From assembly GCA_009103225.1 (NCBI GenBank), contig RHPI01003041.1, forward strand, positions 110,238-174,237: a DNA stretch of 64,000 nt, given 5' to 3'. A model generated the notes under the pieces. It was not told the DNA's origin, did not search any database, and saw only the letters and a program-made list of their open reading frames with translations. The DNA is from Chlorokybus atmophyticus. Lineage: Eukaryota; Streptophyta; Chlorokybophyceae; Chlorokybales; Chlorokybaceae. How positions within the stretch are numbered: position 1 is the stretch's first letter; each line of letters opens with the position of its first letter. Shown piece by piece: positions 39,001 through 55,100 of this stretch. Position numbers and translations under genes: made by a program.

Positions 39001-42000
39001 TGCACCTTCTTCACCCACAAGGTACCATATCAGGGGCACATGATTGTGCCCAATGGGGTGTATGTCCAGCAGGCAAAAGTGGAGGCATTCATTTCCATCC
39101 CAACGTCCACTGAGTTCACTTGATTATAAGCCTTCCTCGGGCTCGTCAACTACTATCGGTGCTTCGTTGTAACACTTCTCACTCATCTACCTGCTAGTCG
39201 GCTTGGCACACTGATGCACAAGCACCAAGGACTTGCAGTGGAAGTCCACGAGCACCACGGTGCACTATCACGCAGAGGAAGTTGCGGCTCAGCACCAAGG
39301 GAAGCGAGGGTGACCACCGGCCTTTCCGCGCAGCTCACCTCTAGGCACACACGTGCTCAACCACCATACACCACCCCACAAGAGATGAGGGGGAGAGCCC
39401 CTTCAACAGCTACTAGCCAGGCACCTCACACAAGAGTAGTAAGACTAGCAGTGCACGCACATAATACCCATCATGACAAGTGATGCCCATTAATAACTGC
39501 AACCAAGCTCTGATACCCTTGCTGCTCTCCACACACACACCGATGGCTCACAAGCCCTTGCCAGTGTGCGCTGACCTGTCAACACATGCTGACACATTCC
39601 CTGCATAGGGATCATCACACTCCACCTCGAGAGTATCCGATTGACAACCCAACTCGGGATTATCAATTTAACATGGCAGGTCCAACCTGTCACACCAATG
39701 GCAATCCGCAAGTCAACTTGCGGTTTGCCATGTAGGCTCACTCTGTTGAAGCTGTCACATCATATGGCAATTCATAGTTCAATAAAAGAGGCTTATAGAT
39801 CATAGGCATTGACCAGCTTTGTGCTAGCCCTTATTCATGCCTTGTGTGGTGAGGTCCAAGCCTCCTCGTGAAAGCGGATGCAACTCAATCTCGACAGGCT
39901 GTGAGGCTATTAAACACTACACAGCTCAATAGGCGATAAGTCCAGAATGGATAATTTCACAGTCACACTCTTATTATAAAATCGAGTTACAGCGGATGAC
40001 TTCCGCCAGCCCGCATATGGGCATGACATTCGTGAAGGATTTTACTAAGATTGCCCGTCCGCTCAACGAACTACTCAATAAGGAGACACATGCGAGTGGA
40101 GAGAGGCGCAACATGAGGCCTTCTGAGCTGGTATAGAGGCTTATCACGGCAATAACATCGCAACAACTGAATAACACCAAGCCGTTCATGCTGCACATGG
40201 AACAAGCTTCAAATGAGCGCCGTGTTGGTCTCGCACGGCGATAACAAGTAGGAGCGGGTGGTTGGTCTTTTACGCCAATCGCAGCAACAACAGTGCCGCG
40301 ACCAACTACATCAGCTACGAGAGGGAGTGTCTTGCATATGTGTGGGCTATCTCTTTCTGCCGCCCTTATCTATGTGGACGACATTTTAAGTTGGTCACCG
40401 GCCATTACCATCTCATGGGCTGAGCCTTTTCGCTGGCTAGTAATCGACCAGAATTGAACCAAGAAGCTGACGAGGTGGGCTTTCCTTCTGCAAGAGTACG
40501 ACTTTGAGATTGAGTACCGTGCGGGTCTTGCCAATCAGGGCGCTGATGGACGTGCGTTGTGCTCAAGCTAGCCACCATGTTCGCCGTGATGGCATTGCGC
40601 TCAAGATGCACCACGGCTGGCGAGCCAACTACAACCACTGCGCCGCTTGACGGTGACGAGACAGCGACAACAAGCTGTGCAAATCGATGCTAGAGCTCGA
40701 GGCTCAAACCACCATTGTGCCGCTGAAATGGCACCCGTCCGACGGCGACGGTCGCCACAGGCTGAACACCTCTTGCCCCACCTATCTGCACACGCAAAAA
40801 TTTCCCAAAGGCCTCAGCGCAAGGTGTGACATAATCGAGTCAACCAGCTTGCGAAGCACTACCGCTGAAATGACGGCCATCTTTACCATTGGGGTTCAAC
40901 CGGAAGTTCTCAACAAGAACAAAGAGGTGCCTGCGCCTCAATTGCGCGAAGACATCATTCCCACGTGCACCCTGCACAGCGAGCTGGAGTACTTCGGCGT
41001 GAAGCGGACTGCTAGTCTTGTTTGTGCCAAACATTGGTGGCACAGGTTGTAAAAACAGGTGCGCGCCTTCGTAGGCAACCGCCCCCGGTGCGACTTCGTT
41101 CGTGCCAGTCTTGACACCATCGGTGTAACTCTGCACCCTCTCCCCGGGAGGCGATATGCTATAGTCGGCATGTTCTACCATTGGAGCCTAGACATCCTCG
41201 GAGACTGGTCGTCATCGGTTAGAGGCAACAAGTACATCCGGATCCTCGTCATGATCAAGCACTTCTTTAGCACTTCTTTAAGTGGAGCTCGTGCCACTAC
41301 CCGACAAAAGAAAGGGGGTAGCTCAAGCCTTCCTCAGCTGCGTCCTTGGCCCCTTCAGCTCCTGCGCCAAAGTGCTCACCAACCAAGGCTCTAAGTTCAG
41401 GGGCAGATTCGACACGCTTGAACCACGCCTATATTAAACGCCGCACCTCCCGAGAATATCCTCAAGGTAACGGCCTGACAAATCAAGTTGTCACAGCGCG
41501 CTCTGAACAGCGTCCAGACCAGCTAAAAGGCGCTGCGCAAGTAAGTCATTGAGCATGACCAGACAAACTGAGACGACTACATCCCCTTAGTCGCCCTAAG
41601 CTACCGCGTCTCCAAGCAACTTGCTTGAAGCTGTTACACGCAAGTTCAGCCCTTACCAAATGCTTTTCAAACGCGAGCCCCTGCTCAGGGCAGTCCCCTT
41701 TTGCGCACATTGAAGTCACTGTAAAGCATGTGCTAAACAACCGCGACAATCCTGATCAGATGCATCAGAATCTAATGTCCCACGCTAACTTGTTCAAGCA
41801 TTGCATCCCCATGGTACTGGGCAACCTGCGCATTGCTCAACACCGTGACACTGTGTGGCACACGATGTGTGTCACACATCGCTATGAGCGGGTGCGCAGT
41901 GGCTTCTACAAGCAGCGCAGCCGCAAATTCAACGTTGGCGACCACGTCTATCGCATGATGAAGACTAAGACACATTAAAAATGAGCGTCCGCCGCACTAT

Positions 42001-42130
42001 CTGCAAATTGCTCAAGGTGCTTCTTTCAAGCGTGCTGCTAGCAGCGTCCGGGACTTGCTGGGCCAAGACGACGACCGCGTGACTCACGCTTAAAAGACTA
42101 TATGGGAAACTGCATCTCTAATCATTTTCC
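39001..42130 (+). mobile_element. Decayed Ty3/gypsy-like LTR retrotransposon pol region
   Basis: Fragments appear in canonical Ty3 order on the plus strand, broken by stops and frameshifts. Reverse transcriptase end: CTFFTHKVPYQGHMIVPNG (39001) then AFLGLVNYYRCF in another frame (39127). RNase H: KDFTKIARPLNELLNKE (about 40040), SAATNYISYERECLAYVW (40290) and WAFLLQEYDFEIEYRAG (40475). Integrase core: HWSLDILGDWSSSVRGNKYI (about 41180), then LVPLPDKRKG and VLTNQGSKFRGRFD (41380). The second catalytic Asp of the DD35E triad, normally in T-D-Q-G, is Asn here. A basic tail follows near 41900-41970. The 5' half (gag, protease, most RT) is absent or unrecognisable, and no terminal LTR pair was delimited. 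The copy cannot be active. Confidence 0.8.
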
Positions 42131-42345
42131 ACAGATTGCCGGCTTCAACATCCGTCATTCACGCCCTAGTTGTAGCCTGCAATGCGAGAATTGTAGCAGC
42201 ACCGACGATGCACGAAAATGATGCTGTGCGACCTCTGCAACAATGGCATGCACTGCTACTGTTTGGACCCGCCGAAGCACAAGGTCCCAGTGGAGGCATA
42301 CTCGTGCGAGGATGCCACATCAATGGTCCTCCGCACTCTCGTTGA
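42131..42345 (+). other. PHD-finger-like segment downstream of the retroelement integrase
   Basis: In the frame CxxC..CxxC....HxxC the sequence reads CENCSSTDDARKMMLCDLCN, then NGMHCYCLDPP and later YSCEDA. This matches the first six ligands of a PHD zinc finger (which reads methylated or unmodified histone H3 tails), but the final CxxC is incomplete. Position after the integrase tail suggests a targeting module of the element, analogous in role to the chromodomain of chromoviruses. It could instead be an unrelated captured gene fragment. Confidence 0.55.
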
Positions 42346-42385
42346 GCTGACCACTGCCGCATGCACTGCCTCCATGCTCCAGGGG

Positions 42386-42630
42386 GGTGGCTTGTTAACT
42401 TGCTGTTATTGCAGTCTCTATGTGGAGCGCATGCATTGCAATTGTTTGCTCTGCTCTTTGAAATTGTGCGACGTCACACCATGCTTTTCATGCCATGAAA
42501 ACACCAATGGTGTAATCCGTGGGTGGGGAGCTCCCCACCCAGGCATCTTGAGGCATCTTTTGCCTTTACCTACTGCACACCTATCATTCTAGGGCTTTCA
42601 GCAAGGAAGGCCTTCCACTCAAGCTATGAC
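42386..42630. repeat. Diverged direct repeat, copy 1
   Basis: Begins ggtggcttgttaacttgctg and ends ccttccactcaagctatgac; related to 43210-43407. It may be debris of the element's 3' end or an LTR. Confidence 0.6.
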
Positions 42631-43209
42631 AATTTTAGTTAAAGAAGGAGTCGCTCCCGTGAACACTTCTCCAGACAGCTGCGTTGCCGACCATTAACAA
42701 TTGTCCAGTCTCATCGTTCATGCCTACAGCCAGCTCCTCACCTCGGCTGTCAGCATATGCATCGCATGAGCCATCGATCAGCAGTGGGCTACTTCTCGAT
42801 ATCTGTCGAGATGTGACTTATTCATTTTCAAGTGCTCTCAATAGCCGTTAGGACTGAATGGACTGTTAGTGATTGCTTGTGTTGCATTTGAATGCTTAAT
42901 ATAAGTAGTAGGCTCAGTCATTGTGTGACTTAGTAAAATTTGTGAGTAAGCTTGGGCATAAAGATCATGAGACGATTAAGTTTGTAACACGCCACCCTTG
43001 TTGCAAAGAAACCTTCACCGTGTGATAGAGTATGCATGCTTCCGTGAGCATTGCATTGCACGTGTTGTGAGCTTGGGGGTGCATGGTTGCAGTGTGTTTG
43101 TCTTCTTTGGTCAGAGCATAGCATTCACGGGTTACGTGCTCATTTACCTCGCTTGATAGACACATTCATCCGCTCATGCAAATAGCTGTGACACAGCACT
43201 ACTTATAAT

Positions 43210-43407
43210 GGTGGCTTGTTATCTTGCTGTTATTGCAATATGTATATTGGACGCAGGCATTATTTGCACTGCTCAAACTTTGTGTAACAGCACAATATGC
43301 TTTTTATAGCGCACTCCATGGGTGGGGAGGCATCCTTTCGCCTTAGGCTACCGCACATGCACAGTAACCAAGGCTTCCAGCAGAAGGCCTTTCATTCAAG
43401 CCATGGC
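43210..43407. repeat. Diverged direct repeat, copy 2
   Basis: Begins ggtggcttgttatcttgctg and ends gcctttcattcaagccatgg; about 50 bases shorter than copy 1, with indels. Confidence 0.6.
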
Positions 43408-45439
43408 TTATAGTTCGAGGAGTCTGTCGTGCAAGGAGGCCTCGACTGCGGGGTGTGTCTCGCGTTGGGAGTGTGTACACGAATGTGTACAAGTGTTAAG
43501 AACGAGTAAAATTATTGGGCAGCGTGCAAGAGGCCAAGCAGGGGACACCGAAGCTGTAATGTAGCAGCGTGTGCGGGAGACTGTGAGGAGGCAAAATAAC
43601 TGTGTAGTCCCCTTAGCTTGATAGAGAGTGGTGGTCACTCAACAAGCTCCTGAACAAGGACGCTTGGAGAATGCACACAGCGGTCATGCAATGTATGTAT
43701 GCGAATATGGGTAGCTAAGTAAGACGAGATCACACACTACAAGCACCTAGCATGCGGATGCAAGCAAGCAAAGTCACAAGTGAACAGCGAGTGGGGGGCA
43801 AGCAAGCAATGCAGCAGTGTAGAGATGATACAGTGTACAGGTAGCCAATGCGATGGCCACTAGCATGAAAGCAAAGTGTACACTCAGAAGTGTATGGGCA
43901 AAGGTATGTTCGGGGGGAAGAACACTGTTTGTCGGAATAGCTAGCATGCTAACAGCGTATACACAACTATCACTGAACTGCTGGTGCTACTGGGATCTAC
44001 GTCACTGAGCCTTGGAAGCTCATCGGCTCAAGGTGGGCCAACTGGTAAATGTCGGACAGTGCCACCGCCGCTTCTGCTCCAGTCCGTCTACTTGCAACTC
44101 ATTGCCGATGCCTCTGGCGGGAGTTGCCTAAGTGGGGTGTCAACGCAGCCCGCTGCCCAAGGGACTGCGTCCCTATTGGTGGAGGCCGGTGCTGGTAGTC
44201 GGCTGTCACGCGGCCTGCCGACGTAAGGATTGCGTCCTGATTGGCGGGGCTAGGGGCCAGCAGTGTGGGCACGGATCTATCGATCCGGATGTTATTAGGG
44301 CAACACTGGTGGGTGATGAAGTGTGAGGGGGAAGTGCGTGTCGAGGGTTAGCACCGTGATAAGTTGCTCCCGTAAACACTTCGCCCGACATCCACCCTGT
44401 TAACTCGCAAACTTTGTTTACATTTATTAATTCTTTTGTGCATTTTTGTAATGATGCAACATGCCATCTCATTGAAGACTATATCCATCTTATCGATGGC
44501 ATCATCTGTTGCGCATGCATGTCCTACACTTATGCAGCCTACCAGCAATGACAACAACTTTGTCAACATAAAACACTCGAACCTACCATAGCACAAACCA
44601 CGAGCATTCTATACCTGACCACGTCACACAACGAACCGATAAGCGTCGTCACGCGCGGCATCACGCTGCACGGGTCAACTTGGAACAATGCGGCGCGTGC
44701 GTTGCTTTGTTCGTGCTGCTTTATCAGCGCAGAATCTGCAGCGATGATGCAGCAAAAGAGGCAACTTCGAAGTTGCCGTTTATGAACGCTAGTAGCGCCT
44801 GGTGCATGTGGGTCGTGAAGTTCAGCGGCACGCCAAGCCGCTGGTCCTTCAGGCGTTGCATCATGAAGGTTCAGCGGGTGCCCTGCTATCGGTAGCGCTG
44901 AGAGGCTCATGCACAGGAAGTCATGGTAGTATTAGATGAACCATAGGACCTACAGGACACACTCCAAGTTTTCATGTCCGCCTTAAGCCAGGAGATAACA
45001 TGCAGACTCCTGTCAGCAGCTCGAGCTGACAGGAGAGAAGCCAGGCAGTGGATGGATCAAGTACATAGGCAACGCGGTTGCCGCAACCGCATGCGATGTG
45101 ACAGCCGCAGCAGTTTCTTCTCCACTCCTTGATCGCACCCCGATCGGTACATATTGAACCCCACAGGGAAAGCTGCGGATAGTTCCAGGAGTTGTGCAAG
45201 CTGCAAGCGGCCAGCTGGAGACGTGAACCAGGCTTTTGCCTCCTCTTCAGCGACAGCCCTCGTCGCCGGTACGTGCAGCGCTGTGTGTGATTGTGAGTGT
45301 GCGTATGTGTGTATGTGTTCAGGTGCGCATGCGTGTGTGGGTGGATGGGTGCGTGCGTGCGTGCGTGCAAGCAATGCGACAGCTAGTACGTGTCCACTGG
45401 AAGAGCGTGATCCACCGTGTGTTGAGCAGCGCAAGAGCC
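43408..45439. other. Repeat-derived intergenic DNA
   Basis: No intact gene seen. Short open stretches on the minus strand (around 44740-44890 and 45060-45290) look exon-like but could not be joined or assigned. The region between the retroelement relics and the NIDO gene probably consists of decayed transposon sequence. Confidence 0.4.
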
Positions 45440-48992
<3,553 letters not shown>

Positions 48993-49241
48993 AGTCCAAT
49001 AGAGTAGAGCACGAGCTGCTGAATATCACCTCTAGTTTTGTTTGCTCCAACATAATAACCTGGAGGATTTTGTAATTAGGAGTTGATTGACACCGATGCA
49101 CATGCCTATGATTTTTGCGGTGCTTGTTTGATTGCAAGCAATACATAGCTGGTTGTCTCTCTGCTTTGCTCTGTTTTACCCCACTCGCCCACCCTAGTGC
49201 CCACTATTGCACGCACATGCATACACATAGAATAGTGGGTT

Positions 49242-49485
49242 ATGCCTTAGGTGTTGAGCTATACCCTCTGGCCAACTTTGCAAAGCTTTGTATCCATGCT
49301 TGCTTGCTTTTGTGCTTGCCTGCATGTTGTGCGGGCATACGTTGTGGGCAACTTGTATGTCAGATGCCTAAGGTGTTGAGCTATACCCTCCGGCCAACTT
49401 TGCAAAGCTTTGTATCCATGCTTGCTTGCTTTTGTGCTTGCCTGCATGTTGTGCTGGCATACGTTGTGGTCAACTTGTATGTCAG
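49242..49485. repeat. 122-base tandem duplication
   Basis: Copy 1 is 49242-49363 and copy 2 is 49364-49485, near identical (tta/taa, ctg/ccg and gcg/gct differences). Copy 2 runs directly into the reverse transcriptase relic at 49480, so the duplicated unit may be element sequence. Confidence 0.9.
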
Positions 49486-50180
49486 AACTGCAATTGACAG
49501 GTTACACAAGCCAATCATAGGCATCCCCATGGGAAACAACGCGGGGGTCTATCTTGCCAACAACCTTCTCTTCTCCTTCCCGAGTTGGACTGGCTGCGGT
49601 TGTTGAAGCCATTGGTGCCAAGGCCAGTGTTCATGCAGTATGTCATTGGCATTGTCCGTTATGTTGATGACTTGTAATGTTGGTTGCAGATATGCCAGCG
49701 TTTGCACATGTCATGTATCAGAGTGCCACTGCTTTAGCGGGTGGTATCTATTCACAAGACATGCTCACGTTGACTGTGCCAGTACAGGGCACACAGGTCC
49801 CACATTTGGATATGATCTTTCATGCAATTGATGTGGGTGTGTGTACCGGGATATATAGCAAGCTCAAAGAACCTGAGTTTGCCAGCATCCCCGATCTTGA
49901 GAGCCCCACATCCGGATCCAACATTGCTTGCAGTGGTAAGCTCAATGTGGTGGTGTCTCAGTGCTTTCGTTTCATGCGGTTGAGACATATAGAGGTCAGT
50001 GCTTGCAAGAAATGCACAGGTTGTTGGTTGACATGCAATGCATGGGCTATCACAAGCGCGGGTTGCTCTCGCGCTTGCGTGCTGTCTTGTGGACTAAGCT
50101 TGGCTTCATCTTTTGATGGCACCTACCGATGGCTGTACAGCCTGGTTGCCAACTACACTGAGGTAGCGAGGCAACCATGA
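49480..50180 (+). pseudogene. Broken reverse transcriptase of a non-gypsy family
   Basis: Three RT landmarks in order on the plus strand, in shifting frames: GIPMGNNAGVYLANNLLFSF (about 49530), then the catalytic YVDD motif in VIGIVRYVDDL (about 49655), then a downstream block VPHLDMIFHAIDVG...GIYSKLKEPEF and NVVVSQCFRFMRL (49795-49985). The GIPMG..ANL and VP.LD...Y.K...F..VVSQ.FRF pattern fits a protist/metazoan RT family distinct from Ty3. A stop follows the YVDD motif and frames shift, so this is a relic. Confidence 0.65.
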
Positions 50181-52039
50181 GCACAGGTGAGCATATGTGA
50201 GTGCACCATGTACAACCAGCGAGGAGCATGTTTGTACGATGCCCGCCGTATATGACTGTGTGTAATTGGCGCTAGTGACTTGCTGGCTTGCAGTTGCATA
50301 AATCTCATACACCCTACATGCCTACGCTGCTATGATGCCTGCAGTCGTATTTGCTTTGCGGCCGTTGCCCGTGTTGTGAGCTGCGTAACAGGAGCTAAGG
50401 AACTGGCGGTGGAGTCAGTTCGTGGGGGCTGGGCATTTGCGTTGGCATTGTGGTTGTCGTTTTTGTCGTCGTTGTGAACTCACCTCTGCTTCTCTGTCTC
50501 GTTCCCTCCCTCCTGCTTTTGCGTCTGCAGGTACCAAGCTGCTGCTAGACGCTAAGCAGTACTGCGGCCGTCATGCTTGCGTCAGCACATAGCCCAGCCC
50601 CTTTAGATTTTAAGGTTTTGGCCTTGTAACCAGTTGCTATGCCTACGCCTGCTGCTATGACTGTGCGTGTGTGCAAGTGCAAGCTTGAGTAAATTTGTAT
50701 GACGATTTGATCAATTTTATCAGTGTGCCCTATGTTAAACAGCAACTGTTGCATCTTCAATAAACTGAAACTTTATACCGTACTAGAAACATGACATACA
50801 AAGATGATATGTTGTACGATATTTGGTCGACAACCTTGATAGCATGTACAAATGCATATCATGTATGTAATGTCTACAAGACGTTTTTAACTATTTTAAA
50901 ATTTTTTAAACCCGGAGTCGGTGAAGGTTTCAACTGTGTCATATGAATTATCATAGGTACTCACAATTTTCATGCATATCTATGTAGTCTCATTAGCATC
51001 AGCTGGAGCTGAGCTCAATACAAATCTCATTTGACAGTGTCAACAATAAAAGGAAAGAGTAAAAACTCAAGCAAGGGCTCAAGTTGAATATGTTGTATGT
51101 TCCCTGTCTTACCGCTTGAACGAGCCTTGATGAATGGCTGCTCCGCAATTGCATGCATGCTTGGCTCTAACGGCTCCAAGATTGGCCTGCAGCTGTTGTG
51201 AGTTGTGTTATAACATGTATATGAGAAACGTGTGAAACCCTTAATGGCGAGGGGCTGGCACGTTGTGTAAGTCATCAAGGATGTGAGACTTGCGCAACTG
51301 GCTCAACCTCTCCCTTTGCTGCTACCCCTCTCCTTACAGGTAGTGCGACCACCCCATTCCCTTACTCACTTACTGCTACGTGCCGGGGGGTAGGGCCTGA
51401 TGCATTTTGCACGCAGGCTCTAACCCCCGTAGCTTGGTGTGGTTGCGTGTAATAATGTTGGTCAATTATGGCTATAGTGAATGCCATCGTCGTGTGCATG
51501 TCCTGCCTTTGTGGCCCCCTTTTTGTACACTATCATACGACCCTTGTCTTATTGTACTATAAAATAACAAAAAGAGCATGGCACTGCCCTTGATGGCAGT
51601 TATAGGCTATGGCAGTCATAGCCTATGACTCATAGGTCACATCCCCTTGTGACGCGTATTGCATGCGTCACGTCACGCTGTGGCTAGGGCGGCTTTACTA
51701 CTGATGTTCAGTGAGCATGATGATACACGTCGAACCGGATCCACACCAATCTAGTTAGGCGCCTGTATTAGATTTTCATTGCAGTCTATAGGTTAAGGAT
51801 CACCAACGACAGTGCTTAACGTAATTACGGACGCGACAGTAACGTACCTACTCAACCTGTTCGGAACCACCACGTGCTGATGAAACAAACTCCACAATGA
51901 GCCGCGCTCTAGGGCTAAGCTAAGCTAAGGACGAAAAAATACCAACCACGGCGCCAGCGACATCCACGGCGACACCGCCGCCGGAGGGAGGGGGTGAAAA
52001 GCCCGGGGCGGAGGTAGGGCCAGGGCTTGGAGCGAGTCT
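50181..52039. other. Intergenic upstream of the NOS gene
   Basis: No gene recognised. A short AT-rich stretch (50750-50910, tttaaaattttttaaa) and possible 3' flank of the RT element. Confidence 0.4.
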
Positions 52040-52089
52040 GGGGCCAGGGGCAGGGGCAGGGGCAGGGGCGGGGGCAGGGGGAGGGCAGG
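52040..52089 (+). promoter_or_regulatory. G-run repeat upstream of NOS, potential G-quadruplex
   Basis: Tandem ggggca units (ggggccaggggcaggggcag and on) give at least six runs of four or more G on the coding strand, ending about 70 bases before the NOS start codon. Whether it lies in the promoter or the 5' UTR is unknown. Confidence 0.6.
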
Positions 52090-52159
52090 AAGAAATGACG
52101 TAAATCACGAGCTCAGAGATTTCCTTTTACTTTGGGGGGGGATTATCCCTCCCCCCTTG

Positions 52160-55100
52160 ATGGCTTTGCCTGAGGGCGGCGTCACCGGCAGCTGGCTGTC
52201 CGACATCGCGGGGCACCTCCGGCGGCGGCGCCTCCGCCGCCGTCGTGTGGCGGGCATCGTCCCGGGGGAGACGGAAGGCACCGCCCCCCCCGCAGGGAAG
52301 CCACCAGAGGAGGAGGCTGGACCTGGGATGGGGCCGCACATAATGGATGCGAATGGGTGTGAGGGGGTAAATGGGGTGGGGATGGGAGGGGAGAAGGCGC
52401 ACATCAACAATACTGCGCCTGGATTAGGGGCGGATGTGCTCACGCCACAGCTGTCGGAAGCAGGGAAATGCCCGTTCCTACATGGCTCTGTGTCCTGCAG
52501 CCCTTACCCAGGTAGGACACCTCATTGAGGGTATGTGTGTGTGTTTGTGTGTGTAGGGTTTCATCGCTTGTTTCAACACGCAAAAGTACGCACGGAGGAC
52601 AGTGATAGTATCATTCACATTGGGGGGCTGCTTGCAATAACTATGTGTTGTGACTAAGTGCATTGCCGGTGGCAAACCGGGCAGGGGTGGTACACATACA
52701 CTGCTTCTTCATCCTGAGATTGCAGAACCAGTGTATACACTCTTGTACATCCAGGAATATATATCATTTTGGGAGTGAATTCACACATACTTATACGGGC
52801 ATACAACCGGTCCATTTTTTGAGCTGGTTTTGTTAATGTGAGTGCCTGCCCCCTCTCACACAACCACTTGTGAGTTCTTGTGTTGTTGATGAGTCGGTCG
52901 TATTGTCACAGGTTATGTTCATGGTCGCCATCCGGAGGTGTGTCCCAACGGTTGCCGGCCTGATGCCAGCGTGGGTAAGGGTGAGACGAAGAAGCAGACG
53001 CTGCTGCGGGAAGCCAAAGAGTTTCAGGTGTGTGTGATTGTGTATGTGTCCTGTCCTTGACGCGATGCACGGCTACAAATGCCGTAACTTGTTGCAGATT
53101 TTGTACCATCGAGAGCTCAAGTTGTCGGCTGAGACAGAATCTAGGCGATGGGCTGCCATTGCTCAGGTCAGTCTCGCGCGCAGGCCTGTGCGTGTATGTG
53201 TTTGTGCAGTCACAGGCGCACACGCTCCTCTATGTACTGCTGAGTGCTACACAAAGCTTACCACTGATGTTCGCACACATCAATCTGCAGGAGATAGAGA
53301 CTACTGGCACATACACGCACACATTGGAAGAACTCGAGCACGGTAAGGAAACACATGTACACACGTACACATGTACACATATGCACACGTACTCCATCAA
53401 CACACCCGTTGTTGGTAGTGTTGGCCTTATTGAACTTGGAGTTTACAGGGGCGCGTGTTGCATGGAGAAATGCCCCCAAGTGCAGCAATCGCAAGTTCTG
53501 GAGCGAGCTGACGCTTCTGGACCGGCGTGACGTGACTACTGCGCAAGGCATGCACACGGCGTGTTTGGACATGTTGGAAACAGCCACACTGCACGGCGCA
53601 ACTGAAGTCTACATCAGCGTCTTCCCACCTACACACCCAATCACCGGTACACATGTTGTGCTGATGTTGTTGTTGTTGTCGTTGTTTCGCACATAGCGCC
53701 CACATTGCCAGATACCTGCAAGTACTAATGATAGTATTTGACATGTTGCGGCGTGTACACTGCTTACACGGCGTGTCCACGTAGGTGAGGGCGGGCCGAG
53801 GATATGGAACACTCAGTTGATGCGTTACGCGGGTTGGAGATTGGAGGACGGCTCGTTGTACGGTGATCCGGCCGAGGTAAAGTTCACGGAGCTCGTCACC
53901 AGGAAGTTCGGGTGGAAACCGGCGAGCGGGAAGCCCTCGCGCTTCGACATACTACCGCTCGTACTACAGGCCGACCCACGACAGGCACCCGTCATGCTCG
54001 ATGTGCCGCCGCAGTACGTGTCGGAAGTCCCTCTAGCACACCCTCAGGTGAGAAAGGATTCACGTGTATGTATGTGTCTGAAGGTGGGTGGCGCGCGCGT
54101 GTGTGCATGCGCGCGCGTGTGTGCATGCGCGTGTGTGTGTTGTGCGCGTGCCCGTGTGTACGTAAGTCCATGCGCGTGTGCATATGTGTCACTTGATTGT
54201 GCAGCACAACACACATATCACTCTCACTCGCTGACCCAACATCACAACATGTGCAGTACCCTTGGTTTGCGGAGTTGGGTTATCGTTGGTATGGTCTGCC
54301 GGCTGTTTCCAACATGGAGCTGAGTCTCGGCGGAATAATGTACACGGCGGCTCCGTTCATCGGGTGGTACGCAGACACGGAGATCGTGCGCAACCTCAGC
54401 GATGAGAGCCGATACAACACGCTGCCGGAGATTGGAAAACTGCTCGGATACTCCATCACAGAGAACTCAAACCTCTGGCGCGATGCAGCACTCGGTAAAT
54501 GTGTTGTATCATGCTTTTCCCCATGTATAGTCAAACACATGTGTGTTTTACCACAATGCAACTTGGTTGCCAAGCCCGAGTGTGCTAACAGCACTTGTGC
54601 GTGCATCTGAGTAGACACGCACACGTGTGCATGTGCGTGCACGTGCACACATGTAAGTGTGCGTGCGCACATGCCTGTGTATGTCTGTACGTGTGTGCGT
54701 GTCACTTGCGTACTAACACTACTTGTATGTGTGCTTGTGTTACAGTGACGCTCAATCAGGCGGTGAACTACAGTTTCCGGCAGGCCAGCACGGGCATTGT
54801 GGATCACCACACGTTGATGCAGCAGTTTTGGGAGTGGCACAACAAGGAAAAGCAGAGCCGAGGGTACAACCCCGGCAACTGGAAGTGGATCATCTCGCCC
54901 GTTGCCGCGTCCACAAGCAGATGCTACCTGGGACTCAATAAGATGACTGAGTACACACTCAAGCCAGCGTAAGCAGCCCACTCCCATGCGTGCAAGTTGT
55001 TGTTGCTGCTGCTGCTGCTGTTATTGATTGTTGCTGTTATTGATTCTTGCATGTATGTGTGCACGCACATGCTTCAGCACATATGTACACGCAAGAAAAG

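Noticed and set aside
44563-45434. Minus-strand exon-like segments (around 44740-44890 and 45060-45290)
   Set aside because: The open stretches could not be joined by consistent splice phases, and no family was recognised.
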